Positions 1 to 12,772 of a stretch of DNA of 64,000 bases are shown here, in pieces. The stretch is taken from the NCBI GenBank assembly GCA_033980235.1, contig CM067067.1, forward strand, positions 2,781,001 through 2,845,000. The letters run 5' to 3'. The notes under the pieces are model-generated. The model was not told the DNA's origin, did not search any database, and saw only the letters and a list, made by a program, of their open reading frames with translations. Source of the DNA: Diadema setosum (taxonomy: Eukaryota > Echinodermata > Echinoidea > Diadematoida > Diadematidae). How positions within the stretch are numbered: position 1 is the stretch's first letter; every line of letters starts with the position of its first letter. The position numbers were made by a program, and so were the translations under genes.

Positions 1-534
1 GATAAAAAAAAATCTCCAATCTTGACTTCTGTATACTTAACATCTTCCCCTTTGTAACGAATTGAAGAGAATGTAACTAACCCTTTTCAAATCCCTTCAC
101 GGGCTTCCTATTCTAATAACTTATGGTACTAGAAATCCTCTTCTCGTCTCCAACAACAAGCACAACCTGGCACAACGATCTTGGGCGCTCCTCTGCATGT
201 GTCACTGGTCAACTTTTTCCTGGACATCGCACAACGACCTGATTGAGCAATAGTGTCTTACAATCATTACCTCTATCCCTTGAAGCACTTTGCCAAGCTA
301 GAACAATAAAAGCGTCCGCATCGAACTCTCTTTGAAATTCCGTCTCAAATATTCCCTGTTACACCTAGTCAATTTCACTGTATAGGGCCTTCTCACTCTG
401 CTTGGCATAATCTTCGAATAATGATTATGACAAGTAAAGAAAATGCTTCATGACCATGAATAAACGGTTAGTTTGTACTTCTTTCTGGTTTAAGCCATCA
501 TCAGGCTAAAATAAAAGTGGAAATCAATACTAAC
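1..534 (-). other. Gene A intron sequence at left edge
   Basis: Begins with the GTTAGT donor on the minus strand. No cysteine-rich open frame continuing the EGF is visible on either strand, so the next exon lies outside the window. Confidence 0.6.
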
Positions 535-1537
535 TGATGTGTGCCATTGATGACCATGCAGGTGCCTCCATTGTAGCAGATAATATTATTGGAGCGGCAC
601 AGTCCTGGCAAAGGTGTGGTTCCCTCCGGCTGAGAGCACGAATAGCTTCCATTTGTGTTGACACACGTAGTCTCCGGCGGACATGCAAAGTCAAAGTCGC
701 ATTCATTTACATCCTCTTGGCAAAGCAGCCCGGTGTAACCCGTCCCAGAGCAATGGCACATGAAGTCGTTCACTGCTGGGGTTTCGCACCGTCCACCGTG
801 TTGGCATGGCGCGCTGGCACACTCGTCGATGTCGATCTCGCAGACTCGTCCAGAGAAGCCCGGAGAGCAAGAACAGGTGAAATTATTGACTCCATCAACG
901 CAAGATGAGTTGTGCTGACATTGATTCGGATCACAATCGTCGACGTTCTCCGTACAGTTGACACCAGCGTATCCCGGGTCGCACTCGCAAATGTACTTAT
1001 TGACTTTATCCGTACAATTGCCGAACACGCATGGATTCGGAGAGCACTCATCTATATCTTCGTTGCAATGGTCGTCAGCGAAGCCAGCCATACAGACACA
1101 CACGTATCCACCTACTTGGTCGACACATGACGCGTTGTTTTGACATGGATTCGATTCGCACTCATCACGCACATCTGATTCGCAATGTGTTCCGATAAAT
1201 CCTGCGGGACAAGAACAGTTGTAGCCATTCACCTGGTCGACACATGTTCCATTATTCAAACAAGGGTCACTGGCACATTCGTCAATGTCGTGAGAACAAT
1301 TTCCCCCAGTGTATCCGGGTGCACATTGGCACTCGATTACGCGATCGTCGTCCAGTCCGAGACAAGTTGCTCCATTGAGACAGGGATTCGGATCGCAGTA
1401 ATCGATCTCAAACTGACAGGTTACGCCGCTGTAGTCTTGAGCGCAGACGCAAGTGAAGTAGTTTATGAAATCTTGGCACGTACCACCGTGTTCACATGGC
1501 GAAGACGCACATTCATCGATGTTCAGACAGTTTTTTC
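535..1537 (-). CDS. Gene A exon 7: tandem EGF array (last exon in window)
   Basis: 1,003 bases without intron, encoding about seven complete EGF-like repeats, mostly with DIDEC, DVRDEC or NVDDC calcium-binding starts, then DVNEC with a CPPETTC core, and the beginning of a further EGF (CYNGGTC). The open frame runs on to a stop at 501, but those last residues (LVLISTFILA) are intron read-through. The donor I use is CA|GTTAGT, which leaves a phase-2 end identical to the gene B exon 40332-42798. A GTATTG donor five bases downstream is less likely. Acceptor TTTACAG|GAAAAA. Confidence 0.88.
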
Positions 1538-1928
1538 CTGTAAATCAATGATAACAAGCAGGAATTCCAAACACTGTGTTCAACATACCTCCCCTGCTGA
1601 GGGCCAAAATAAACATCAAGTGCAATTCATTGTAAATAAAGGCAGGTCCTTAAAAGTATCTAGAATGTTGTGGTTTTCCGATATCCAATTATTGTCATGA
1701 TAGCGTTCTTTTGGGAACGTGATAACGTTCCATAGTTATCGAAATGTAAGATAATTTACATTCACAGCATCCTAATCCAAGATCATTTTTCTCTCATTCC
1801 AGTTGTCGTGATGGAGGCATACGTTAACTCATGATTATACCAACATTTTATGCAGTCTATAGTACGTGATACTAGACAAAAATCAATGTCGAGCATTTTC
1901 GTATCGCATCAACATATTAAATAATTAC

Positions 1929-2025
1929 CTTGTGTTCCCGCCGGACAGTTGCATGAATAGTCAGCCAAGAGGTCGTTGCAGCTCCCACCGTTCAAGCATG
2001 GGTTCGAATCGCACTCATTGATTTC
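1929..2025 (-). CDS. Gene A exon 6: single calcium-binding EGF
   Basis: 97 bases, as in gene B 43573-43669. Encodes [16 protein letters not shown] followed by [11 protein letters not shown]. The E-I-N-E-C start is the calcium-binding EGF consensus. The last two EGF cysteines lie on the next exon. It directly follows the DSL domain, where canonical ligands have two short non-calcium EGFs. Flanked by TGCAG|GAAATC and G|GTAATT. Confidence 0.9.
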
Positions 2026-2064
2026 CTGCATACAATCACATTAAAAAGGTAAACCGAAGGCTTA

Positions 2065-2180
2065 CACGTGCGTGTGTGCGTGTGCGTGCGAGTGTGTGTG
2101 TGTTTATGTGCGTGTGTCTTTATGTGTATGATGTATGTGTATGTGCGTGTTCGGGTTTTTGTGTGTGTGTGTGTGTTTAC
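2065..2180. repeat. GT-rich simple repeat
   Basis: Interrupted (GT)n with GTGC, GTAT and GTTT variants, inside a gene A intron. Confidence 0.8.
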
Positions 2181-3730
2181 ACAGGGTGAAGACCTGTTAC
2201 CTTGTGTGGGGTTTTAAGGTAGCTCATGCACTGTATTGCATAAGGTAGCTCATGTTCATAAGGTAGCTCATGCATTGATCCTACAAAGCCCAAGGGGGCA
2301 CATTGTGCCCCCATCAATATTTTCATATGCCACTCCTACGCCCTTGAATAAATTATTTAAATCAAATTTGGTGACTTTTTGCAAGATTTTATTTCAAACA
2401 TTACGATATATAGTATAGCTATGTCCAATATTGCTGGTTGCTATGACAACCAACTGACAACCAAATGACAATAAGATTTTGCATGTTTTTCTGTTCAAAT
2501 ATAAGTTGAAAATAGTGGTTGAAATGGGGATTTCTTTGCTGTAATTTGCTGAAGACCAGAATATAAAGTAATAATTACTGTTGTAAATGACCCTGAAATG
2601 GTCGTATTATTTCCTTTATTTTTTCGTATGACATAGACATCAAACAATAGATGTAATAGATATACTAACTACAGTATTTTCCAAAGATTATCCTTTTATT
2701 TAGTGCCATCTTGAATCTTTCACTCAAGTTTTGCGTGTAGTATCATTTGTTTATGATATGCAAACTCAAAATGCCAATATTATGGAAATACGAAATGTGA
2801 TACCAATATAATTATGTACTTATCCCAGACAATACATCATAGGTATCATAATACAATATTCCTTTATATTGTAATGAATACCGCCCCTATGTGTTGACCT
2901 TGAGAAATTTCAACTGTATCAAATTGAGAATTTATTTTGACTTGCTGTGTCCCCTCCTCCCCCCCCCCCCCCCCCAAGGGGTCAAAATAGCTTGGGTTAA
3001 AGGGGCATTCCGGACGATTTTCATAATTTCACATCATGTAGTACATAAATCAACAGCTTCATGTATAGATTTGTAGAATTTATTGTGGTTCTTGAGCAGA
3101 GAAACAGTACTTTCAAAAACCTTCACAAATTACACTGAACAAACATGATGACATAGGAGCCTCACATATCTCAGAAATGTAGCAGTGTCATTCCATTACA
3201 ATACCGCATGCTTGCAAGCTCACCTGTGTGTAATCTATGCATGCCTTCTTCTTTTGTGCTGCTTCCTTGAGCCACATCTCATGCATTCTTATGGTGAGGC
3301 TGCCATGTCATCATCCTTGTTCATTGCAATTTGTTATAAACTTCGAAAACATTCTTATTTTTCATCCCAATCATTATAAATCCTGAAACTCTTTACCCAG
3401 TATTACTAATTTATATATTATGTTCAAATGTAAAAATTTGAAAATCATCCGGAGGTCTCCTTTAATCAATCCGCATGCACGCGTTACCACGTAAACTTTA
3501 TCTACTGGTGTGAACCGCATAATAACAGTAAATGTAAAATGAACGACTGAATACAGGAGTGACCTCCAAGTACTATTTTGCTCTGCCTAATCAGTTTGAT
3601 GATGGGCTAGTCATGCATATTATAAACACTATACTAATTCAATAATGAGCATAAGAACTCGACAATTACACGTGACATTGCCTGGTAACGGATTGCAAAA
3701 TAAAATACAAAATAATAATAATAATAATAA

Positions 3731-4423
3731 GTGCTAGTGCTAGTGCTAGTGCTATCTCAGCACTAGCATCGGCGATAAAACCGAACTTGAAATCACGTCG
3801 GTGTTGGGAGTTGACCTCAAACATTATGACGTATTTCCGGTTGCTGGTGCTGGGCTCGGTGTTGAATGTCGTCTGCTGAACCGAGCTCCGCCGTCTGTGT
3901 TAGCGATTTACGTGCTTTTTCCCTATTGAATAACACTAGCCCCTAGGGATTATCATTTTCTTCATTTCAAGTTCGGTGCCGGTGTTAGCATTGCCGTGCA
4001 AGACCCGTATTCCCTTCCATAAGAGATGCACATTTTACGTGCAAAGTCTATGCTAACGCCATGGTCGCCCACCTAAAGAACACGAACACTCCAGACATGG
4101 CCAAAGAAATCTGAGCCTGGGAGCAAAATAAAGATAATTGTGTTTTAATGAAGGGTTGAAATTTGTGGCATTTGAATCAGTCTTTCTCGTTACGTGTCTA
4201 AAATTAGGCAGTTTTGGCTACATCTTTTAATATTTGACTGTAATTACGCGCCATCACTTTTTTCGTCGCACAATTCCCGCGGAGCTCGCGGTGCTGTGAT
4301 TCCAACACCTAGTGCTGGTGATCGATAATTTTGATCGGTATCGCCTCGCTAATCTGACCGTCGGTGTTGGAGGTCGATTTAAGGCTGTTATTTGGGGGCT
4401 AGCACTAGCACTAGCACTAGCAC
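3731..4423. repeat. Foldback repeat with (GTGCTA)n ends
   Basis: The left end is four copies of GTGCTA and the right end is the reverse complement, (TAGCAC)n. The segment CCGAACTTGAAATCAC occurs near 3780 and again at about 4424, with an inverted relative TTTCAAGTTCGGTGCCGG near 3966. The inside is not coding. It looks like a small non-autonomous foldback element of about 690 bases. No target duplication recognised. Confidence 0.55.
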
Positions 4424-4683
4424 CGAACTTGAAATCACCCAATGTATGGTTGGGTTTCATGTCACCACTAACACTGAATTCATGGCAATGATTGTCGATT
4501 ACAGCATAATAAGCACAATTTTAATGAAGGCTAAATCTCAGGATAGTTATAGAACCTACAGGAAAAATCAACACAGTATACAAATTGTATGAAGGAGACG
4601 ACATGATTTTCAGATCGATATTATCGACTGGCGATATCGATAAGGTTGTAATGCCGGATAAAATGGTACGGCGTAAAACTTAC

Positions 4684-4852
4684 CACATTACAGTCTGTCC
4701 CTGTCCAACCATCGTGGCACATTTTGGCCCCTGTGATGTCATTGCAGTCATAATGCCCAACAACGTCGTCCCTGGCAACGCAGTACACGTCACATCCTGA
4801 CGAGGTGCCGTAATAATGTTGGGCGCAGTACACCTTCACCTCCACAGTCATT
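4684..4852 (-). CDS. Gene A exon 5: DSL domain
   Basis: Encodes MTVEVKVYCAQHYYGTSSGC, then DVYCVARDDVVGHYDC and KMCHDGWTGTDCN. The CxxHYYG, DxVGHYxC and GWTGxxC motifs identify a DSL domain (six cysteines), the part of Delta/Serrate/LAG-2 ligands that contacts Notch. It is 169 bases against 160 in gene B; the extra three codons lie in a TSSGCD stretch after HYYG. The canonical FCRPR loop start reads YCVAR here. Acceptor TTGCAG|AATG, donor GTG|GTAAGT, phase 0 out. Confidence 0.92.
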
Positions 4853-7280
4853 CTGCAATTTACAAGCGAATGACATAATAATTCTCAACATGTCCAGTAC
4901 AAAGGAAACCAAATGACATTTTGTTTTTATTCATAGGACCTACTGGGCAGATATTCCTTTGAGGTTGTTGCAGAATAATTAGAAGACTTAAGAAAGGGTA
5001 TAGATTGATGCTCTAACGTTCTAACGGAAATACTGCATATGCGTTTGTTTCTAGCGTGTAGGGCCTACCTACTGCACATGGACATCCATCATTCGTTCTT
5101 TAACCCTAAAGGGGCCGGGCTTTTTTTTTTTTTTTTTTTTTTTGGCTATGATCAGACGGGGGGGGGGGGGGGGGGGGGATGGATTCCGCCCCCCCCCCCC
5201 CCCCCCAGATCTCGGCCATCGGTGGTGCGATCGCGATGAAATTTTGCATGCGTGAGACCCACGTCATAATCTACAAGATTGTGTCATAAGATTTTTTTTA
5301 AACAATCAATTTCTAATTTCAATTAATTGATTATGCAAATTAAGCTCAAGATCATATTTTAGCCTAATCAAAAGCATTGAGAGTCTAATTTTTGATCTGT
5401 GTATCTGTTTTAGTATATTCAACAAGTGTATATTCAACATCACAAAAAGTTCCAAACTCATTTCAATTTTTATGTATTTTATTGTTTTCAGAATTTTTTA
5501 TGTATTTCTTTGTTTTTCAACTTTTTTTTCTTTGTTTTTTCATTGGAAATTGTCACTGACCATTTTTCTACCATAATTAGCACAAAAGTAATAAATGAAA
5601 GTGATTAATTGTAAAAATCAGGTTTTTATGACTTTCAGGTTTTTATGACTTTCATGACAGAGCACTGTTTTCCATAGGAAATGTACACAAAATCACAAAA
5701 TTGTGCCCGTTTTGGGGCGACATTCCGTTACAAAAATGGGCGTGGCATCGCAAAAGTATGCGCGGACGTTGCAAATTTGGTCTCAAAACTTGCGCGAGAC
5801 TTGAACAAATAAAGTCAAGAAGCCTCGCGACGAGGCCTTCTCGCGTTACAGAATTATAGCGCGAAACGTCGAGGGGGGGGGGCGGATTCCGCCCCCCCCC
5901 CCCCCCGCCCTTTTAGGGTTAATTCATGCATCTATTTTTGTCAAAAGTGTCACAGCATTTTGAACATGCTTTCCTGCATTGATCTTATTATCACCGCCGA
6001 CTGCCAGTCCGGATAAAATCAAGACGACGCTTTGAGACATCTAAGAGCTACGTACTCAGAAGATCATAACTCGTGTAAATCAAGAAAAAATGCATGTGCA
6101 GTTGTAGTGTGTATTGGTAAATCATCGCTCAAGCAATTTCATTTGCGAAATCCACGTACTTTACAAGAGAAAGCAAATATTTTGGCAGATTAATTGTGAT
6201 TTGTAATCTATTTTCCCAATTTTCGCACATTTTTCTCAGAGTAAACATGGACAGTAACGGTAGACGACATGACCATTAAGCAACGTTACATGCGTGTCCA
6301 CAATTGTCCACTTCAGTAATTATAAATTTTGTGACACAAAACTTGTCATGTATTGAGGTTTGCTGCTCCCCATCATTGATGTTTATTCAAAGGCAGTTGA
6401 GTCTGAAAAGGCACCTCAGTGAAATAAGACCAAAATGAGGGACACAATTCTTTTGTCAGTGACGACGCACGATTACACAATCGTCATTGTCCAAACTTCT
6501 GAATGTATTTATTAACATGTACATAATCAGGTGGCGGCGGTGATGATGGGATCAAAGAAAGACCTCCGTTAATAGTCCATGTATGTAGTAGGTCCATATT
6601 TCTTCAAGTAGTATATTTTGTAGTTGTGTGAACAATAGTGTCGTTGGAACGAAAGTGGTCATTGTGAAGATGGGGGTGTATGGCATTTTCCCCAGCAAGT
6701 GTGGTGTACGGGAAGGGACGAACAATTCTCGCTGCTTTTTTTTTTTTTTTTTTTTTTTTTTGCTTTTACATAAACATACACGAAGTGTATGGTAAGCTAG
6801 TACGAAGAAATAAAACATCTAAAATTCAAGTCATACGGGGGAATCATTTTGATGGCGACTGCGATGTAGTAGTTGTAGTAATGACAAAAGTGGTGGACTG
6901 GTAGCAGTGTTAATAGCGTTGTTGGTGTCGTCATGGTATATACATCAGGGTCCTCTAAGCATTTGTCCTGTGAAAGGAAATGATATGGTAGGTTCCGATC
7001 TCAGTCCCTTTCATTGCTTCTTCCCTGTTCCCTTCACACAAAGCGTGTAGAAAAATACAGTCTTGTTGAAACTTAAGTACAGGTTGGCCGCTTACGCCCC
7101 TCCCCGCCGAAACAGTGATTGAACTACATGCTGGCAATCGACACAGTCAAAATTTGGTATGGACTATTATGACCCAGATAGATGGGTAGACAGAAAGACA
7201 GGTAGACAGACAGACAGACAAACAGACAAACAGACAAAGCAGGTCGGGAGAGGGGGGGGGGGGTGGGGAGAAATACTCAC
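4853..7280 (-). other. Gene A intron 4
   Basis: Apart from the piggyBac-like MITE it holds a poly-T run near 6738, a GACA/GACAAA simple tract near 7163-7240 and a poly-G run just beyond the exon 4 donor. No exon recognised. Confidence 0.6.
5104..5918. mobile_element. piggyBac-like MITE (815 bp) with TTAA target duplication
   Basis: Flanked on both sides by TTAA (5100-5103 and 5919-5922). Ends are CCCTAAAGGGGC and GCCCTTTTAGGG, an imperfect terminal inverted repeat that starts CCC and ends GGG, as in piggyBac elements. Near each end lies a poly(G)-GATTCCG-poly(C) block (about 5158-5206 and 5872-5906). No transposase frame, so non-autonomous. It sits in the gene A intron between the DSL and C2-loop exons. 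Confidence 0.75.
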
Positions 7281-7438
7281 GTAGCCTCTCCGGCACCATT
7301 GAGTGTCACCGCATGGGCTGTGGCGAGGGCGGCTGTCCTGTCCGGTGATATTCTGTAGTTGTAGCCGAAGTAGTCGATCTTATCATCGCCGTTGCCAGGG
7401 TCATAGTCCCATACTTCGATTTTTGATCGGAAGCCATT
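7281..7438 (-). CDS. Gene A exon 4: MNNL/C2-like acidic loop
   Basis: 158 bases, the same length as gene B 48705-48862. Encodes FRSKIEVWDYDPGNGDDKID followed by YFGYNYRISPDRTA. The WDxDPxxxDDKID segment resembles a C2-domain calcium-binding loop, and the MNNL domain of Notch ligands is known to have a C2 fold. Acceptor AAACAG|AATGGC and donor AC|GTGAGT; the split codon joins to the DSL exon. Confidence 0.88.
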
Positions 7439-8240
7439 CTGTTTGGGGTTGGTGATATCATTTGATCTTGGTGGTTTACTATACATATCATCAGTGTTTT
7501 GTTCATTTTCTCAAAAACTTTCAATAATCAAAAAAAAAAAAGAACTGGGTACATAATATTAAAGTATATTTGTGAGGGTTGCGTTTCGACAAATCTCACA
7601 AGAAGGAAAACATAAACTCAATTGCAGCAACATAAAGCAACAAAAAAGGGCTTAAAAAACACACATTCATTAAAAGGCCTTTGTCTAGTCATCTATCTAT
7701 GTGTCTATCATTCTACATGTTCAATGCGAGATTTTTATTTTTTATTTTTTGCAATGGAATTATCGTTTCGTCATCACAAATTTTTCAGAATTCTACAGTA
7801 GATTCTAATTGTGTACTTGCACATTGTCGACATGACAACTCTTCTGAGCCATAAAACCTATCAGTCACTATTCAGCATATACACAGCATTTTCAACTTAT
7901 GGATATCATCAAGAGACATGAAAATTTTTAACCACGAATATCTTTGACGTTTTACTAAACTCATCAAAATCGTGATATATGAGTCGAACAAACAAACAAA
8001 CAAACAAACATTAAACCACATTATTAGGGTCTATACCAAGTAGGTTTGGAAGACTTGCCTGGGATTCTTTCATTGCAGTTTTAATGCTGACGACATCACA
8101 AATGATCTTATCAAAGCAGGTGCTTCATCTAACGCTACTCCAGTAACCAGTATGTTCAAAGCATGAAGAAAGGTTTTCGGTCACTCCGTGACAAAGTGAA
8201 AGTGAGTCCATGGTAAAAACAGCCGACGGCCTTTTTCGCG

Positions 8241-8378
8241 GCATGAAACTTTCGCGAATTGGCGACTGGCATTCAGTAAATTGTGTATGGACAAAAACTT
8301 TATTACTCAGGGCCCTAATTAGTTTATTTTACTTTCGCGAATATAGTGTCGCGAGAAATTCGCGAAAGTTTCATGCAC
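8241..8378. repeat. Short inverted repeat CATGAAACTTTCGCGAA
   Basis: The arms CATGAAACTTTCGCGAA (about 8243) and TTCGCGAAAGTTTCATG (about 8359) are perfect reverse complements about 100 bases apart. A MITE remnant is likely. It lies in gene A intron 3. Confidence 0.6.
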
Positions 8379-8422
8379 GCCTCAAACATGTCTGCTTTTA
8401 GAGAATAGGTTGACAGACTTAC

Positions 8423-8561
8423 CGAAAACGAATTGATGGTAAAAACGATCGGGTTCGAGACAGAAGATGACAAGGAGGTTGGAAAGTTGAAATTATCGTT
8501 GTTCTCGAACAAGCGATCCGTCTCATAGTTTCCATAGTCGCAGTCTGTGACGTCATTGTTG
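8423..8561 (-). CDS. Gene A exon 3: MNNL domain, middle part
   Basis: 139 bases, exactly the length of the gene B equivalent at 49251-49389. Encodes NNDVTDCDYGNYETDRLF and later FPTSLSSSVSNPIVFTINSF. The FxFP...NPI pattern is the usual MNNL segment before the C2-like beta strands. Acceptor TATATAG|CAAC, donor TCG|GTAAGT, phases 2 in and 0 out. Confidence 0.86.
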
Positions 8562-9167
8562 CTATATAACATTGCAATAATATGAAAGATACGACATGTT
8601 ACACGGATCGTACGAGAGAAACAAAAATCGAAAACACGGTGGGGATGGAGGTGAGGGTTTGCAGGGATTACGTTTTTTAATGAGCACGTATACATATCAC
8701 GTATAATATCTGTACGGGTGTGCTTCGGAAATGATTGGAAACGGTATAAGTGTGTACTGTGTGTACGTGTATGTATGTCCGTGCTCTCGGTGTTAGTAAA
8801 CGAAGGAGAACGGTCGTACACATTTAAACATAACAAATATGGTGAAACTTGCTTTTTTTGTCAAACAACCCATGTATGCATTGTGGAGAGAGCTAAAGCA
8901 TCCCACAACCAACCCGGGGCACATGTTTTTACATTCGTGCCGCCTCATCATACTATTCGAGAATGATTTTCTACAATTTGTTATATACATACAGTTTTAT
9001 ATGCACTTAGGTAAGGCGCCGCCTCGGCATTTGCGGTATCTGATAGGGAAGCTCTAAAATCAAATCATATATACCACTATGTATAATTAAGTTGAAGTAA
9101 AATTCAAGTTAGGAAAGCCCGCAAGCACCAGGGTAACCACGAGATGGAGCGCTTGGAATTTGCTCAC

Positions 9168-9307
9168 CCACGGTACTGGTCGAAGCAGAGATTGAACCGG
9201 TTGTCGCAGCTGCCGCAGAAGAGATCGCAGCACCCACCGTCCAGCTCGATGTGGCCTAGGTTCTCGTAGTGTTTGAGCTCGTAGGATATCTCAACCCTTC
9301 CCAGTGC
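9168..9307 (-). CDS. Gene A exon 2: MNNL domain, N-terminal part
   Basis: Translates to ALGRVEISYELKHYEN, then GHIELDGGCCDLFCGSC, then CDNRFNLCF. The double-cysteine motif followed by C-x2-C and a hydrophobic N-L-C-F segment matches the MNNL (Notch-ligand N-terminal, C2-fold) pattern of Delta and Jagged. The acceptor is TTGACAG|GCACTG and the donor GG|GTGAGC. The exon is 140 bases and ends in phase 2. Gene B exon 2 (50496-50659) aligns, with DGDCCD and CDPRFNICL. Confidence 0.87.
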
Positions 9308-12300
9308 CTGTCAATTAGGAAACAACGAGAGATGAAATTATCGAATCAATGAGGTCACTTAAGAAAATTATGAATTCGATGTTTCAGCGGTCACTAATAA
9401 CCGATATTGACTCACTTAATAATGGAGGTGACAGAAGAAATACACAATAATGGAATGTGTATATTTATGTTAAATTATCATTTGTTCGTATTCATTTATC
9501 AATTTATTCGATCATTCATTTCATACGTCACCATACCAATCCATTACGCACCTATGATGCATACAAATATAATGATGTTTTTGAACACGGATGCACCTGT
9601 TGCTTGTTAGTTTTTCGTTTTAATATTATCATGATGTGCCATACTACCATAATGCCCTGAAATACGAATGTAACATTCGAAATGTAACCATGGGGGGTGG
9701 GGGCGTAAAATAGCGGGATCTGACAGAAGGAAGAATAATGGAATAATGCGGGAACTTGATGGCACAGAGTTCAGACCTTTTGCACCTCTGTCCCGGATTT
9801 AGAGTATTGAAAAGAGTTATGGTAACCTCTCGGTTGTTGCTTGAGGAAGTGTAAGAAATGACTCACCACGGTTCGTTTCCAGAAATATTTCCTAATACTC
9901 GACCATACACTTCAACAACAGTGAAACTATTGACAAGATCCTATCTGACTTAGCAGACTATTGTTATCAATCGATCGTTACCAATCGATAAGTATTGTGG
10001 TCAGCTAACTTGAGCTCCAACAATCACTAAGTTCATGAACACAGAAAAGATGTCCAAGGATGTACACACATTGCGAATGATGTTTTCTGTATGACCACTA
10101 CGCCACTGTGCTTACTTGGATGCATGGGATTGTGTTTCATCTGTGTGTGTGGTTTTTTTTTTTCATCTTATTTGAGTAGAAGACATAAACCTAATTATTT
10201 TTTTTTTTCACTTCTGCCCACTGGACTTATTCACCATATTTAATGTCTCAAGACATGTTTAGTATGTTTTAAAGCAAAACTTTACCCTTGCATGTACTTT
10301 TCAATTGTGCTGTTAGCCTTGTTGAAAGCCCCTTCGATGTGATGATGGCAAGTGGAGCGATCAGTGGGCGAGTCTGCTCAAATTAACAGCGAGAGCCAAG
10401 CCCAGCGAAACACTCTTGGTTCAACTCTCTCCTAGTTCTTCGCTCACGATTGTCCGTACAGATAAAAATAAATATGCATGAAGGCATTGGTAAAAGGCAA
10501 GTACGCTCTTGGCATTGAGCAGTGTTTGAAATTAGAGTAAGCTGTGACAAAATATATTGTGAATTTGGTTTAGTATAGTATGACTGTTGCTACTGATAAC
10601 GTCCCAAGAAAAAAAAAAACTGTTTAGAGAGTGGTCTAAAAACATAATGTCTGCATGCGACATGTATCTCGATATTTACTAAACAAAGAAGTACAAGTTA
10701 GGGGTTATTTTTCCTTCTACACTAGTCATGTTGGTGAGATACTTTCAAGGAGTATGATAATGACCACAACTTATTTTTCCCCCATATCTTTGTATTAGTC
10801 ACGAAAACAAAACCTTTGAGAATTTAATTTGATTCAATAAAAAAGAAGCATATTTTGCTATCATAAACAAAATCAGTCGCCCAGAATTGACCTGTTGTAT
10901 GATTCGGTTTTACCAGATATTGTCAACTTACTCAAAAGCAAATTTATCTCACAGAGTAAACCGGTAAGTAATAACTGATACCGAACGTTGCATTATGAAT
11001 TGAAAAGTTAAAACGATGACTTTGGCACAAGCACGAGACTTTTGGGGTGTCCTCTTCATGAAAACTACTCCCATATGTGGATACTGCTCTGTTCAGTATG
11101 TTCTCATAATAATTTACCAACAAAAATGAAAATTTACACGTTAGATTAAGAATAACAAGATTAAACAGCAATGATCAGACGAATGGAATAGCAGAGGGTT
11201 TTGTCAGTGCATGAGCAGAGATGAAGCAAGTTAAGAAAGTTCAATTTTTACATGTTTAAAAGGAATGGAGATTGTTGTAGCAATGACATATGCAAATTAG
11301 CCAAGGTCAAGATGTCCAAACTGTCTCATTTTTTTTTCTTTTTCACAAAAATAGCGTCAAATTATGTCATAATGAGGAAGGTATCCCTCTACCTTCTATG
11401 TATACTACACAAGCCATAGCTGTAACAACAGCCAGAGTTGCTTTTTTGTGTCTTGGATTGTTTCTTTGATTGATGTTGTTTGGGTGCACAAATTTAATGA
11501 AAATGGTCACTGTTCGAATTGGACTTTCTTTCATCCCTTAATGCATTTTGAACATGCGAAGAGAAGTCTGTATTACTTCATTTCGACCCAACGCAACGAC
11601 TATTCCTGCCATGAACATCATGCGTCATTTGTCTTTCTCCTATCTCCAAACTACAAAAGCATAGGAGCACTGTCAGAATCCTTTTCATCGTAAACCTTTT
11701 ATTGGTTCCATGGTTAACATCTTTCATTTCATATTTGCCGGTTTTGAAATTAAAAGCCTCTACTGTAATCTCGACATTGAACGAGGAAGGCTGGAAGTAC
11801 ACGACTATCTGACTATAAGAATATTGTGAATACGCATCTGCGTCCCTTTCTGAATGAAAACGGTGCATTCTGGTATTGCACAGGAATGAATAGTGACACG
11901 GCAACTTCCAATATCAACCAAGCTACGGTAACCATAAAAGTCCGCATGAATGATCTAAAGAAATGTAGGTCTTATCGCGGGACAAACAAAAATGATAAAA
12001 ATAACCTTAGACTAGGAAAAAAATACTGATTTGTTGTGACGTCATAAAAAGAGAGATGTCTAATACCGATTGTACATGCCTGTGCTCCAGTCAGCGTCAA
12101 TTCAAGTGCGATCGACTGAAATGAGTACAATGGCGAAGAAAAAAGTGAATACCTGCCAACACGTCATAAAGTAAGACTTCTACAACAATACATGTAGCAA
12201 ACTCCCTCGAACTGCAGTTTCTTGCCCTTATTTGGAATTGCATCATATGACGTGATTTTATCGCGTTCATTTGTTTAAGAAACTAATTAACACTAATCAT

Positions 12301-12772
12301 CAATAATTAATCTTAGCGAATGGAATCTCAATGCCTGCACTGGGTAATGACATCGGATTATAACGCTTAGAACACTGTAAGATAGTTAACGTTTCCTTTT
12401 CCTTCATCAAACGATACAGTAATATAATATAAAAATAATACCACCCAGGGAGTGTTAGTTTGCACGCTACCCTTACGAATACAGATAAGCCTACATTGAA
12501 TCCCATTATGTTTTTCGCGGTTCCCAGTTAACGCCATAATCGACATACATTGTACGGTGTACCAGGGAGGTGTCACTGGTTGTGTACTATAGTGAGTGTT
12601 GATCATGTGACGGATCGAAGTACGTGTATTCCGATGTACCTGAATAAATAAACCATCAAGGAAAGGTTATAAATGTTACTGCTGAGCTTTCATTTTGTTT
12701 TGTGCGGGACCGGCATCACAGTTGGTCTCTCTTGAGCAATTCGAGCTTCACGTCTCCATAATCCGCCAGGAT

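Larger units (their letters stand above)
2026..4683 (-). other. Gene A introns 6 and 5 partial: repeats, no gene
   Basis: Intron between the DSL exon and the first EGF exon. It contains a GT/GTGC-rich simple tract (about 2065-2180), three copies of AAGGTAGCTCATG (about 2215-2275) and the foldback repeat at 3731-4423. No coding exon recognised. Confidence 0.6.

Noticed and set aside
501..534. C-terminal residues LVLISTFILA with a stop at 501 as the true end of gene A
   Set aside because: A protein ending in mid-EGF is unlikely. A GTTAGT donor at 534 gives the same phase as the homologous gene B exon, so this is intron read-through.
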